A DNA stretch of 64,000 nt from Isoetes taiwanensis (Eukaryota; Streptophyta; Lycopodiopsida; Isoetales; Isoetaceae), in NCBI GenBank assembly GCA_021234155.1, contig JAJEKV010000010.1, forward strand, positions 7,848,871 through 7,912,870. Reading direction: 5' to 3'. The translations under genes were made by a program, and so were the position numbers. The notes beneath the pieces were generated by a model that worked only from the letters and a program-made list of their open reading frames with translations, made no database searches and had not been told where the DNA came from. Positions 35,625 through 48,368 of the stretch are shown one piece after another (position 1 is the stretch's first letter; every line of letters starts with the position of its first letter).

Positions 35625-38600
35625 AAGACAAAGTGGAAGATTCCAAGCCATCACAAGCCATGCTTGCACGAGGGAGGCAAGATAAGAAGCCTCATTACAA
35701 AAAGCAATCAGATGGGAAGGTGGAAGGATCAAAAGGAGCACGTCCGAAGAAAGTTTATGCCAAGAGAGGGCAATGCAGGAACTGCTTTGAATATGGTCAT
35801 TATGCAGCCGATTGTCCAGAGAGCAAGAGCAAATCAGAGAAAGCACACTTAGTTGAGGCACAAGTCATCAAAGGAGAGGCTTCTCTTGTTATCCAATCAG
35901 ACCGGAGTCTCAGAATTAAAGGGGAGGCTTATGTTGTGGAAACAAGTGCATGTACTGCTGCTGGAAAGAAGGTACTTACAGTGGATTCTGCATGCACGTC
36001 AGTGATGTTGAAGGATAGGGATCTATTCTCAAGTTATCAAAATGACAAAAGTCTGGTGCAATTGGGAGATTACAGTGAAATTGAAGTGCAAGGAAGTGGT
36101 CAATATCATTTCACGCTGTTGAATGGTGAAAGTACGGTACTTCCAGAAACCTTACATGTCCCGGAATTGCGGAAAAACCTTTTGTCAGTTGCATGTGCAG
36201 CAGATGTTGGTCTGCACGTTTTCTTTGATGATAAGGAAGTCCTTTTCTTGAAGAATGCACGGATTGAAGGGGATATAGTGGCCAAGGGCTCAAGGCATGG
36301 AAATTTGTATGAGCTGGAGGTGTCTGATCCAAATCAGGCCCTAGTCGTATCAGCAAAAGAAAAGGAGAAAGTGCTACTTTGGCACAAAAGGTACGGTCAC
36401 GCTAATGTTCAAGCTTTAAAAATAATGCAGCGGAAGAACATGGTTCATGGCATGAAGATAACCATGAAGGCAGACCCGGATCTTTGTGAAGCATGCATCC
36501 TTGGTAAGCATCCTCGCAGATCATTTGCAAGTGTAGGTAGCAGAGCTAAGCAAGTGTTGGAGCTTATCCACTCAGATCTTTGTGGACCAACAGAGGTGTC
36601 TGCACGCCTTGGTAAGGCAGTATATTTCATCACATTTATTGATGATTTTAGTCGGAAAACAATTGTCTATTTTCTAACCAAGAAAAGTGATGCTCTTGAG
36701 GCTTTTAAATTGTATAAAGCATGTGTAGAAAATCAGACAGGGAGGAAGATCAAGCAATTGCGCACTGATGGTGGTGGAGAGTACCTTAGTGATCTCTTCC
36801 ATGATACATGTGATCAGGCAGGGATTCAGCGTCAATGCACAACCAGGGCTACTCCTCAACAAAACGGTGTTGCGGAGAGGAAGAATCGCACTTTGTGCAA
36901 TGCAGCAAGAAGTATGCTTGCTGAAAGTCATTTGCCAAAGTATTTTTGGGCTGATGCAATTGCTGCAGCCGTTCATGTGCAAAACAGATTGACCACAGTT
37001 GCATTGGATAATGAGATGACTCCAGAAGAAGCTTGGTCTGGAGAGAAGCCGGATGTTTCTCATTTGCGCACCTTTGGATGTACCGCTTATGTACATGTTC
37101 CTGAGCATTTGCGCAGAAAATTTGATGCCCGTAGCACCAAATGCACTTTCATTGGCTATGCACCTAATCATAAAGCATACTTGTTGTGGGATCAAGAGCG
37201 GAAAAAGGTATATACCAGCTCAGAAGTAGTTTTTGATGAGTCAAATTCTATGTGTATTGATCCACTTGCAGATGGAAACTTCATTCAAGACAAATATCTT
37301 GTTCTTGATGATCCTCCACTCGTTGAGCTTCAAGATTTGAGGCTGGACCAGCAGCAAGATGTGCCTTTGCCAGCAGATGTGCAACAACCCATCAATGATG
37401 ATCCACCTCATAATCAAGTTCTTCCTGATCCTCGGCTCATTGGAATGCCCCCTCCTCCTGATCAACCGTTGTCACCACGTAGCAGAACACCTTCTCGTAA
37501 AGTTCTTGAAAATGCTGAACTTAGTTTGGTTGAATGGTGTTGCTTGGCAGTGCAAGGTGAACCAGCAAGCATTGAAGAAGCCTGAACTTCCTCTGAAGCA
37601 GCTGAGGTAGAGCTCGCATCCATGGATGCAAACCAGGTATGGGAACTTGCTGATTTGCCCATTGGGCGCAAAGTAGTGGATTGCAAATGGCTATTTACCA
37701 AAAAGTACAAGGCTGATGGCAGCCTTGACAAGTATAAGGCAAGGCTAGTTGCTCGAGGTTTCAGCCAAGTCAAGGGTCTTGATTATGATGAGACATTTTC
37801 ACCGGTTGTCAGAATGAATAGCTTGCGTGTTTTGCTTGCCTTAGGAGCCAAATTGGATTGGGAAACTCATCAAATGGATGTGGATACGGCATTTTTGAAT
37901 GGAGATCTTCTTGAAGACATCTATATGCTGCAACCTCCAGGTTTTGAAGTACCTGGCCAGAAAAACAAGGTATGTAAACTCCGGAAGGCCATTTATGGCT
38001 TAAAGCAGGCATCTCGAGTTTGGTACAAGAAGTTTGATGATGCACTTAAGCATGAAGGATTTCAGGTTGCTACAACAGATTCCAATGTCTACATCAAGTG
38101 CATGGGAGGTATGTATTTGATTTTAGTGCTATATGTGGATGATATGCTTGCAATGGGCAGCAATCTTCTTGATGTTCAAGCACTTAAATCTCAACTAGCT
38201 AGCAGGTTTAAGATGAAAGATTTGGGTGCAGCTAGCTCTTTCTTAGGTATGCAGATACATCGTGATAGGAAGAAGAGGCTAATTCATATCAGCCAACCTC
38301 GGTATGCTGAATTTTTGCTTGAGCAATTTCGCATGGCAGATTGTAAGCCTGTTTCTACGCCAATGGAAGCTGGCCTCAAATTGTTTGAAGATGAACCTGT
38401 TTGTGATAATGCGCAGTCATCTTCTCTACCATACAGGCAGCTTGTTGGCAGTTTGATGTATCTCATGACCATAACACGACCTGATCTTTGTTTTGCTGTG
38501 ATTGCATTGAGTCAGTTTAACCATTGTTATGAGTTAAAGCATTGGCAGCTAGCAAAGCGTGTTCTTCGCTATTTGCAAGGAACAAAAGAGTATGGAATCT

Positions 38601-39094
38601 GTTATTGTGATAACGGATCAGCAAGTCTTCATGCATTTACTGATGCAAGTTGGGGCAACAACAGGGATTCTCATTCCACTACAGGTAGCACATGCATGTT
38701 TTATGGAGGTGCAGTAGGTTGGATGAGCAAAAAGCAATCTGTTGTAGCGCGATCTTCAACAGAGGCAGAATACATTGCCTTATCTACTGGAGTTGCAGAT
38801 CTTATTTGGTATGATCACTTGCTTGATGATGTTGGTATTTCTGCGCAGCAGCCTATTCATGTTTATGTGGACAACCAAAGTTGCATGAAAATGGCAGAGC
38901 GACCAGGACATCATCCTCGGACAAAGCACATTCCAATTCATTATCATTGTGTCCGTGATCTAGTGGAGAAAGCAATCATTTCATTAATCTATTCGCCCAC
39001 TGGTGCAATGGTTGCAGATATCTTTACTAAGCCACTGGGCACACAAAAGTTTGTACAGTTTAGATCAGCACTTGGTGTTATACCATTGCAGTAG
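35606..39094 (+). pseudogene. Copia pol: zinc knuckle, protease, integrase, RT, RNase H, split by one TGA
   Basis: The zinc knuckle is CRNCFEYGHYAADC. The protease site reads TVDSACTS where D-S/T-G is expected, so the Gly is replaced. Integrase has the HHCC region (WHKRYGHANVQ, CEACILGK) and the D-D-E residues in HSDLCGP, RTDGGGEY and QQNGVAERKN. A TGA at 37583-37585 interrupts the frame. The same frame continues with RT (ARLVARGFSQVKGLDYDETF, QMDVDTAFLNGDL, LYVDDML) and RNase H (SSTEAEYIAL, VDNQS) to 39094. The element needs an active relative to move. Confidence 0.93.
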
Positions 39095-39112
39095 ATTCAG
39101 ATTATCCAGCTT

Positions 39113-39122
39113 GAAAGGGGAG
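39113..39122 (+). promoter_or_regulatory. Polypurine tract of the copia element
   Basis: GAAAGGGGAG directly precedes the 3' LTR, in the position that primes plus-strand DNA. Confidence 0.9.
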
Positions 39123-39424
39123 TGTTAGAATATTCAAGCTGTACATTAGAGTACATTAGATACATTGATGTACATTAGATACATTGATGTACATTAGAGT
39201 ACATTAGAAGTATATCATGTACATCTCTGGCCTTTGGCCTTCTGTTTCCGACTGTTGGCTTTTCAGTGCCATTCATTCCATGTACTTATAGATTACATGC
39301 AATACATAGAACATCCAGATTGTTCCTGTTCTATTCCTATTGTGTCTCTTCCATTCTTGCTTCCGCTTTGGCTCACTCTGTGCTGCAGGTTTGTATCAGT
39401 CCATAGCTGATACGTTTTCCAACA
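39123..39424 (+). repeat. 3' LTR of the copia element
   Basis: Same 302-bp sequence as the 5' LTR by eye, followed by the ATAGA duplication. Confidence 0.97.
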
Positions 39425-40060
39425 ATAGAGGGATGTCTTGCATGAGACCCAAACCCAGACCCTAAATAATATCTAGCATAATAACCTGGGGTTTCTTTTT
39501 ATTTTTGTACGCTTTTTGAAATGATTATGCTGTGATTTGGTTGGCGTATTCATTTGCATGTACTAAATAGTATTTCTAGAGTGCACACTTTCTTAGCCAT
39601 TGATATTAGAGAAAGGAAAAAATCGTGTGGCAGAGCCTTCTTTTTGTGGCATGAAGGTTCGAGCCATCATAATTTAGGATTTTCTTTTATTGTTTGAACC
39701 TTGTTCAATAACTAGCTCCCATGATGAGAGACCAAATCTATCCCAAGCTGTCTCTTCTAAAAGCCCAAGCAAGCAAGAGCGTAGATGCCATCCCTCAGCT
39801 GTCAGGTTCGACCTCAGTTGTTAATTAGTTTTTAACTAAAAGGCCTTCTCGATTTTAAGGTCAGCTACCATGAATTGTTTAATGAGAAAAGAACCTCCCT
39901 TTTTTTTTTTTTCATTCCATGCGCAAAAAACAGGTCAAGCACAAATCTAAGGCAAATTCTAGACTTTCTTGCATAGTTCACGGCCGATGCTTTTGCAGCT
40001 ATAGAGCTTAGCTCCTTTATGATTAGATAGAAGCTAACGAGGCGATCAAAGCTCATGGCT
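39425..40060. other. Unassigned flank right of the copia element
   Basis: No coding sequence, repeat ends or RNA gene recognised. It continues the sequence that the copia element entered. Confidence 0.35.
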
Positions 40061-40656
40061 ATTGGAAGAAGGCTGGTGGAAGGCCAACTTAGGGCTTAGA
40101 TTATGAAGGCAGAAACGACCTCTCATAACTGGTTCTGCACCTAGACGGTTTACTCAGGCCATTTCCACAGGTGCACATCGCTTACGAATTGAGACAGGCA
40201 GATGGGCTCGGGAGGCAGGGGAGGATAGATGTGTCTGTATTGCCAACAGGGTGCCATTGAAGATGAAAGCCACACTCTGCAGCATTGTCCGGCATTCAGT
40301 CACATTCGCGCCAGATATGATGACTTGATCCTGCCTAACCAGCAGCTACATGCACTGTTGGATATAACATCAGTGGGTTTGTTAGGATCTTATCTCGGGG
40401 ACATCATGGATGCCTGCACTCAGCTATGTCCTCCAATGATGCACTGAAGCACACCACAATGTGCCACTGTCATATATCATTATCACTCTCTTAGAATCCC
40501 TATTTTTGCCAAGGGTTTTCCCTCGAAAAACCCTCTGGGACGAGGGTTTTTTAATCGTAGCAGTAATACGCTTGCTGTATTCCTTGTTTAAGTCCCATGG
40601 ACCAATTGGTTTCCGACAATAAAAATTAATTCAATTCAATCTTATACTCTTTCTGG
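40061..40656 (+). mobile_element. LINE 3' fragment with zinc-binding C-terminus and structured tail
   Basis: Upstream of 40229 another frame holds a match to HRLRIET seen in the copy at 52722. The frame at 40229-40447 encodes the C-terminal cysteine/histidine motif (CLYCQQGAIEDESHTLQHC). The tail follows at 40501-40656, with CCCTCG..CGAGGG around 40520-40546 and CAGTAATA at 40561-40568. It ends in AATTC-type repeats. The outer stem is weaker here than in other copies. Confidence 0.75.
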
Positions 40657-40672
40657 ATAGTTTGATAAACAA

Positions 40673-41394
40673 GCTTAAAAATATGCCATGCATGCATCTC
40701 AATTATTGATTTGCTAATGCACATAGTAGAATGATTACTGCTAGGACTAAAACCCTGCCCTTTCGGGTTTTCAGGGAAACCTCTATGGTAATTACACGAC
40801 TACGGCATAGCCATAAAAATTGCCACATTGGCATATAATCTACATTTTTCCACATAAATAGTGGAAAACTACTCTCCTTGTCTCTTCAAGTCTTCTCTTA
40901 GCTCCACGCAGCTTCCTACTGGTGGGTGTCTCCATACAACATTGCCCGCAACATTCTACAAACAAAAAGTATAAATTTCCAATTCCATATACATAGGAGC
41001 ATATACATTATTAATCTTAACGCATCATTTCCTTTATTAATATAGTGACAAAACTCTCTAATTGCCCCAAACTTTAATTGCACACCATACGATTGGACCA
41101 TGCACCATAACTAACATGACCAATACTGCCGGCCAACACACAACCAATCATTCACTAGCACTGCACAAAGACTAATAACCAAGGCCAACCAGCAGTACTT
41201 ATAAAGAACTGGACATCCATAAGCCTAACATTTCATGGTGCTCTTAAAGTCTCGTGTATCAGTACATTTCTTCTTACAACAATGGTCATTTTCTCCATGA
41301 TTTGGCTTCTTTTTATCCAAATATCAGTAGTTACACAAGAAAACAAGTAATTTAAGCAAAACGTGAATTTTTTTTTCCCTTTAGCTATACTACA
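40673..41394 (-). repeat. Gypsy 3' LTR
   Basis: 722 bp. It matches the right LTR in three blocks (about 40673-40830, 41045-41290 and 41290-41394). It holds about 215 bp missing from the right LTR and lacks about 615 bp present there. Confidence 0.85.
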
Positions 41395-41406
41395 TTATTC
41401 CCCTCA
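41395..41406 (-). promoter_or_regulatory. Gypsy polypurine tract
   Basis: Minus-strand TGAGGGGAATAA lies immediately before the 3' LTR start (TGTAG). Confidence 0.65.
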
Positions 41407-41473
41407 AACTTGGCTCGACGTCCCGACAAGTTTTATTTTTGTTTCGTCTTTTCTTTTCCTGGAATCCCAAACA

Positions 41474-44435
41474 TCAGTGCGATTGGGCAATTTCAGATTT
41501 TGACTCATAATATAGTTTTAACCATGCACCATTAATTCGTGAAGGTAATTCCATGCCACTTAAATCTTCAAGTGTGGCAGACCCATTTTCAAATACTTCC
41601 TTAAGTTTATAAGGCCCTATCCACCGCATTCTTAATTCCACTGGTCTCTTCCAATATTTACTATCATAAAGCAGCACTAACTCTCCGACTTTGAAATCCT
41701 TCAATTTCAACCGTTTATCATACCAAGCCTTCATTCTCTTCTGAATAGCCTCTCTTGTGAGAAAGGAAAAGTATCTCGCTTCATCTAGCTTCTATAGTTG
41801 CTTTAAGTGATGCTTTAAGTTTCCATCCAAATCTAACTTCTCCTGCACAACCACTCTCAATGAAGGGATTTCCAATTCTATTGGAAGGATGGCCTCTTGT
41901 CCATACACTAGCTGGAAGGGAGTAGCCTTAGTCGTGACTTCGTATGCAATGCGATAAGCCCATAATGCATCTAAGAGCCTCTTATCCCAATCAGTTCGAT
42001 TAAGATTGCAAATTTTTGTTAGAATGTTGCATAAAGCCCGGTTGGTTCTCTCTACCTGGCCATTACATCTTAGATGATATGGTGTACTTTTACGATGTGC
42101 AATCCCATAAATTGACCAAATTTTCAATTAGATCATTAAGGAAATGAGACCCTCTATTGCTAACAAGCTCTAAAGGACACCCAAAATGGATAATCACATT
42201 CTCATACACGAAAGATGCAACTGCAGCACCATTATCTTCTCTCAAAGCCTTAGCCTCCACCCATTTTGTTACATAATTAGTGCATACCAATATGTAACTA
42301 GCTTTGGTCTATTTTCTTGGTGGATTGGTTGGTAGGCCCCATAAAATCGATTCCCCATTTTTCAAAGGGTAAAATTGGTACAATTGGATGTAGGGGCATT
42401 ACGTCACGTCTTGTAGACCTACCAACTCGTTGGCAAGGGTCACATGATTTTATAAAGGTTGCAGTATCTCTAAAAAGGGATGACCACCAATAGCCCGCTT
42501 GCAAGATCTTACGTGCAGTAACATCAGATGCAAAATGTCCTCCATAAGGTGATTCGTGGCACGAGGCGATCACTCTTTGAAGTTCATGTGGCAATAACGC
42601 CTCAATATACCATCTCTCCCTATACGATATAAGTGTCCTACAATTAATGTATAAGGTGCAGCCTGAATGATGGGTCTTTGTTTATTAACATTTGTCATAT
42701 CCTTGGGACACTCTGCACTCTCTAAATATTCCATAATGTTAGCATACCATTTAGGTAGGAGGGTGACTTCAAACAATGAAGCATCGTGCGTGTCATCATC
42801 GATACCTCTAATTGGATTATCTTCCATGATTCTTGATAGATGGTCCGCAGATGCATGTGAGTAATCAGGTTTTAGCACTATCTTAAATTGGAATTCTTGC
42901 AATATTAAAAGCCAACGCGCTACTCTTCCTGTTTGGCAAGGTTTAAGGATCAGATATTTGAGTGCCTGGTGATCTATATAGAACACAAACTCTTTGCCTA
43001 ACAAATAGTGCCTATATTTTTGCACGGAAAAAATCATTCCCAACCCCTCTCTTTTAGTAGTGCAATAATTTTTCTAGCATTGTTGAGTTGACGGCTATCA
43101 TAATACACAGGATGGTCCCACCCATTCTCATCAGGTTGTGTCAAGATGCTCCCTATGGCGTATGCAGATGCATCAACGTGAACATGAAAGACTTTATCCC
43201 TACAGTGCCGTCTTAGAATAGGTGCTGAAATTAAAGCTTGCTTTAATTTCTCAAAGGCAACCTGACATTTCCTTGTCCAAATATATTCATTCTCTTTTTT
43301 TAGGTAATTTGGTCAATGGAAGAGCAATCTCAGCATAATGTCTAATGAATCTTCTATGATACCCAATATGTCCTAAGAAAGCCTGCAATTCTTTTACCTT
43401 TACTGGAGGCCTTAAGTCTGATATCACTTCAACTTTCCCAGGATCTACAGCCAAACCATCTGTACAAACAATTCTTCCCAATAAGACTCCATGTGTCACC
43501 CCAAAAGTACATTTATATGCATTTAGAGATATTCCAAATTGTCTACAACGTTCAAAGCAACATCTCAATTTACTCAAGTGCGCTTCAAAAACACTAAAAT
43601 CGTCAAGGAAGACCTCTATAAATTCTCTTAGGTAATCTTTAAAAGCTGTGGTCACTACTCGTTGAAATGTGGCTGGTGCATTGCAAAATCTAAATGACAT
43701 TACTTTGTAAACGAAACATCCCCACTCCGTGACAAATGCAGTCTTATGGCAATATTCTGGAGCAATGCATACCTGATTATAGCCACTGTATCCATCAAGG
43801 AAAGAGTAACATTCATGTCCTGTGACTGTATCTAGTACAACATCCGTTAAAGGTAAAGGGAAATTATCCTTCACTGTGGCATTGTTAAGTTTTCTATAGT
43901 CAACACATACTCTTAATTTTTTATTCTTTTTTGGAACTATGACGATGGGTGACAACCACTCACTTGTTTCTATAGGTTCTATGAAGCCAGCTTCTAACAA
44001 GCTATCAATCTCTTGTCTCACTTCCCTAGAGTAATTTGGATTCATACGATATGGACGTTGACGGACTGGAGTAGACCCACTAACTAAAGGAATTCTATGT
44101 ACACATAACTCTGGATCTATTCCCACCATGTCACGATATGTCCAAGCAAATACGTCCCTAAATTCTTCAAAGAGCCTATGATAATCTTATCTCTCTTCAC
44201 CAACAATGGATGCACTAATTTTAATCAATTTGGAGTCAATATATATGCCTAAATTTAGCTCTTCTAAAAGGGGCGGCCTTAAGAATTCTTGCATTCTACC
44301 ATCACTCTCTCTATTCACAGGGATCTCTCTTAAGTGTGCTCCCACTTCATGCTTTGTAAAATAATCTGGATATCTATTCTCATCTTCTTCCAAAGGTTCT
44401 ATAGTAACCATTCCACATTCTACAGTAGCATCCAT
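41474..44435 (-). pseudogene. Gypsy pol: reverse transcriptase, RNase H, integrase
   Basis: RT in 44129-43287 has SPIVIVPKKNKKLRVCVDYR, a CYSFLDGYSGYNQV stretch and the catalytic FLDDFSVF. RNase H covers about 43230-42780, with VHVDASAYAIGSIL in a shifted frame, then YIDHQALKYL and ADHLSR. Integrase has the zinc-binding HESPYGGHF..CDPC stretch and GIDFMGP, and the C-terminal part ends KYWKRPVELRMRWIGPYKLK. No chromodomain is visible. At least six stops or shifts separate the pieces. Confidence 0.9.
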
Positions 44436-44560
44436 CCATTCTTCTATCTCTTCACTTGCTGTAAATTATCGATAAGGTGGAAGCTGCAATAAATCATATG
44501 CATCATCTTCTAATTGGACTATTCCAGCATCCATCTCTTCTTCATCATCATATTCCAACT

Positions 44561-45245
44561 CCTCATTTGTATCACTTGAGCTGGTACTACTATCATTATC
44601 TTCTCCCCTTTCCTTACGTTTAAACTTTTGAGGGTGTATATGTACTTACAAATGAATAGAATTGTTTCTATCACCAATTCGTAACAACCCTGTGGACCAC
44701 TCATGCTTTTGCAGATGCTTGCATCAGCCAAGGGCATCCTAATAATAAAGGATACGTGAATCTCCCATGGGCCATTCTTAGTATCCTGTTATTTTGCTAT
44801 ATATTCTAAACGAGGTGCACCCTGAACTACCACAGTCGTCAGATCTGTCGATCCTATGGCCCAGACTGTATGTTGGAGCCTCTAGGCATATGTTGGATCC
44901 TCTGGGCATCTCTCCTCATTTGTATCACTTGAGCTAGTACTACTATCATTATCTTCTCCCCTTTCCTTACGTTTAAACTTTTGAGGGTGTATATGTACTT
45001 ACAAATGAATAGAATTGTTTCTATCACCAATTCGTAACAGCCCTGTGGACCATTCATGCTTTTGCAGATGCTTGCATCAGCCAAGGGCGTCCTAATAATA
45101 AAGGATACGTGAATCTCCCATGGGCCATTCTTAGTATCCTGTTATTTTGCTATATATTCTAAACGAGGTGCACCCTGAACTACCACAGTCGTCGGATCTG
45201 TCGATCCTATGGCCCAGACTGTATGTTGGAGCCTCTGGGCATCTT
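44561..45245. repeat. 353-bp tandem duplication inside the gypsy element
   Basis: Unit 1 (44561-44913) and unit 2 (44914-45245) match from CCTCATTTGTATCACTTGAG to GCCTCTGGGCATC with few differences, so unequal exchange or slippage occurred after the element was in place. Confidence 0.9.
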
Positions 45246-45379
45246 TCGTTACGCTTATGCTCATTTATGATTGGGGGTGCCTATGATTTTGAGATGTCAA
45301 ATACGAGTTTACCTAAGGTTTTGATGGTATATCGAGCCTCTATACAGCTTCACTTAAGGTTTTAGAATATGAAAAACTG

Positions 45380-45450
45380 GGGCTCGAACCTCTACCAAAA
45401 TAACATAATGTCCTAATAAGACTATTTCAACCAATCTAACCAGTGAGCTA
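45380..45450 (-). repeat. Second tRNA-like SINE head
   Basis: On the minus strand, 45450-45436 reads TAGCTCACTGGTTAG (A box) and 45390-45380 reads GGTTCGAGCCC (perfect B box). The 45-bp spacing and poor stems favour a SINE over a tRNA gene. Confidence 0.45.
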
Positions 45451-45496
45451 ATGTTAGTATTTGTTTTATCGTAAATTTCTCTTCTTTTTTTATATA

Positions 45497-47507
45497 GGGC
45501 CCCTGACGGTGATCATTAACCAGGCTCTGAGCGAGGGGCTCCCCCAGGAGTGGATGGTTAGTAAGGTTGTTCCTGTTCATAAAAGGCAATATCTGGATGG
45601 CCGTGAATTACGGATGATTATGGTAAGCTTCATTTGTTTGCAAAGCTCTGGCGGGGTGGTGGAGAAGAAACTTACTAAGTGGGCCGAGGAGGCAGGGGTG
45701 CGGGCAATTGGCCAGGCAGGCTTTCGCCCAGCTCACTCCACGACCGACCATATCTTCACTTTGAGAGTGTTGATGGAGGCAAGCCGGAATGAGCGACAGG
45801 ACTTGTATTGCTGCTTTGTAGATTTTAAGACTGCATATGATACCGTCCCCAGAGACATACTGTGGCAGAGGTTGCAAGAATTGCGAGTTCCACAGGAGTT
45901 GCGAGAATGTGGTGCACCAGCTTTATGATGGGATTTATCTTTGCCGCACCTTATGAGGATCGGCGGGTAGCTAGCACTATGGGAGTTAAGCGCGGGCTGC
46001 CCGTTGTCTCCAACGCTTTTGGGTTGTATATTGATAGCTTGGAGGCGTGGATGCGGCACCATGGGGAGCCGGAGTGCAATTATCGATCGACCTCCTCGTG
46101 AGCCGCTTACTATATCGCGGATGATGTAGCTTTGCTAGCTCACCGCGACCAACAAGATCAAAGCGATTTGGATGCCCTCGGTGGGTTACGTGGGGCAACG
46201 GAATGACGTGAACTTGCACAAAACTAAGCTTCTCGCGATCCCGTCCCCGCAACACCCTATCCCGGAGTTCTATTACGGGGGACGAAGTGGAGATGGTCGG
46301 AGCTTCAAGTATCCGGGAATTGATTTCACTACTAACATCTTTGTGGGATGAGTGTGTGGAGAGAAGAGCCGCCAGGGCTGGAAGGCTTTATATGCGATGC
46401 AAAACGCGTGTTGCCGGATAGATCTGTGGATCGGGCGAGGAGAGCACACCTGCTTAGAGCTTTGGTTGAGCCGGTGCTGCTATATGGGGTGGAGGTTTGG
46501 GGCCCAAAGAAGTTAGCAAAAATACGTGGGATAGGTTGGAAAGGGTGCGTAAAGCTTTCTTGACCTATAGCTTGGGAGTGAAGGACACCGCATCGTATCG
46601 ATTTTGTTGTATGAGACGGGGTTCGCCTTTACAAACGATACGCTATCTGCGAAGGCATCTTACTTGCTTCCATAAGGTGGATGGGATGGATGAGCATCGC
46701 TTGCCCCCACAGCCGTGTTGTTAACGCCAGGGCCCCCAAATGAAGAAGGGGTATGGCACGAGCAATCGTAAGGGATGGTTTAGGAGGTGGTCTATGGATT
46801 ACCAACGGATGGTGGCACCGGCGGTCGATCTCGCGCGAGAATGGGCAATTGGATCGCGGGCTATCTTTGCCACTACGTGGGATGCCTCTACTCTTGCAAA
46901 GCCCAAGACAGCACTATCACGCTCAGATTAATCCCAGCCTTTGAGCATGGACCCCATCGGTGCCGAAAGCACACATCTCTGTGAAGAAACAGAGAGCTAT
47001 TGCCGCCATAAGGACGGGTTTCCATTACCTCAGAATTGAGACAGGTCGCTGGGGGGTGAATGGCGGGCACGGGATCCCCAGGGAGGAGAGGATATGTCAG
47101 TGTTGTGAGATGCACGTGATAGAGGATGAGCACCATGCCCTCCAGCGGTGCCCGGCAGATATGCCCATGTTCGGCGATTACACACACGATCTTAGATGCT
47201 CTGACACACCGCTACATCAGTTACTCGCATCACCTATGGTAGCGCGACTGGGAGCTTACATCCTGCAGATTTCGGCCGTCAGACTTGCTCTTCTGGGGCA
47301 TGGTATTTGAGAGCCTACTGTTAGGGTTTTTCCTCCCAAGTGGGGGTTTTTTCATCCCGGTAGTAGGGTTCTACTGTACAGTTACATTGTTTGGTTTTTG
47401 TGTTGGGGTTTTTGGCTTTTTTGCCTGTTCTGTGCCGTCTCATAGGCCTCTGGCCTCCGTGGACGTTAAAATAAACTTCCTTCCTTCCTTCCTTCCTTCC
47501 TATTGAA
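45497..47507 (+). mobile_element. 5'-truncated LINE: RT through C-terminal domain and structured tail
   Basis: RT motifs in order: INQALSEGLPQEWMVSKVVP, GQAGFRPAHSTTDH, YCCFVDFKTAYDTVPRD, GVKRGLPVVSNAFGLYIDSL and YIADDVALLA. Then come LLYGVEVWGPK and the zinc-binding CQCCEMHVIEDEHHALQRC at 47098-47154. Frameshifts are frequent. The tail at 47315-47507 has a CCTCCCAAGTGGGGG hairpin, the block GGCCTCCGTGGACGTTAAAA and a (TTCC)n end at about 47484-47503. It lies inside the gypsy element. Confidence 0.85.
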
Positions 47508-47574
47508 TTGTTTTAGGGATATGGTCTATGATTTCAAGAATTATATCCATATCAAATTCCCCTGGAACCCCCTG

Positions 47575-48207
47575 TTATTTTGCTACATATTCCACATAAA
47601 AAGTTACACATGCAATTACAGTTTGTACCCCTGTGATCATGCCTAAGGGCTCAACTATACGTTGATCTGCCATTCTTACCATAAAGTATACATGTGCTAA
47701 GTCTGTGAGTTCCAACTGCTTCATCACATCCTCCGGCATTATATTAACTCTTGAACCCCCATTAATAGTGCAATTACGAATCAATTGTCCATTTATCTCT
47801 ACATCAATGCAAGGAGAGCTCATGTCTGCCACTACAGGCCAGGCGGAATTTACCACAACTTCTTTATGGCCCTTCATGGCCGTGATAAGGGCTTTTCTAC
47901 ATGCAGGTGCAAGCTCCAGTAGTTGCCCAAAGGTCAAGGAAGGGTGTTGGTTTTCTAAGTCCTTTTTAGGATCATGTGGCTCCTTTACACCCATCTCAAG
48001 AACTCTCTTATATTTATTTTTCTTCTTAATAGCAGATTTTCTTGTATTCGGAGGTAAGAATTCAGATTGAATGAGTTCCCTTACGTTAGAAGTTTCAGGA
48101 ATCTCATCGGGAGTAGAAATAAGAGGTTCATGATCATCAACATCATCTGGTGCAAATAATTGCTTAAGACTTGGCATCTCAGAAGAATTATTAGAAGTAT
48201 TTGGCAC
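47575..48207 (-). pseudogene. Gypsy protease region
   Basis: Aspartic-protease-like stretch with INGGSRVNIM, where gypsy proteases usually have D at the catalytic position, so the key Asp appears changed to Asn. IDVEINGQLI upstream and PLGMITGV downstream are typical. The frame is open for 210 codons and then runs into the foreign block. Confidence 0.8.
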
Positions 48208-48368
48208 ATTTAAAGATTCCCTAGCAACTTGCTCATGCTCTCTTCTTCTCCATGCTTGTTGCCTAGTTTATATACCATAAATAGGGCAAGAATGACTTGG
48301 CTTTGTCTCTACAAAGATAGCACAAGAGTCTACTACAGATTTTTTTCCATTGGCATTTTTCTTTAGTT

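Larger units (their letters stand above)
34641..39424 (+). mobile_element. Complete Ty1/copia LTR retrotransposon, very young insertion
   Basis: Two 302-bp LTRs (34641-34942 and 39123-39424) appear identical by eye. ATAGA flanks the element on both sides (34636-34640 and 39425-39429), a 5-bp target duplication. The primer-binding site (tRNA-iMet type) and polypurine tract are in place, and the coding order gag, protease, integrase, RT, RNase H is copia-type. Coding is broken at the gag/pol boundary and by one TGA. Confidence 0.97.

Noticed and set aside
36674-37195. 173-codon minus-strand frame inside copia pol
   Set aside because: Antisense shadow of the integrase coding region.
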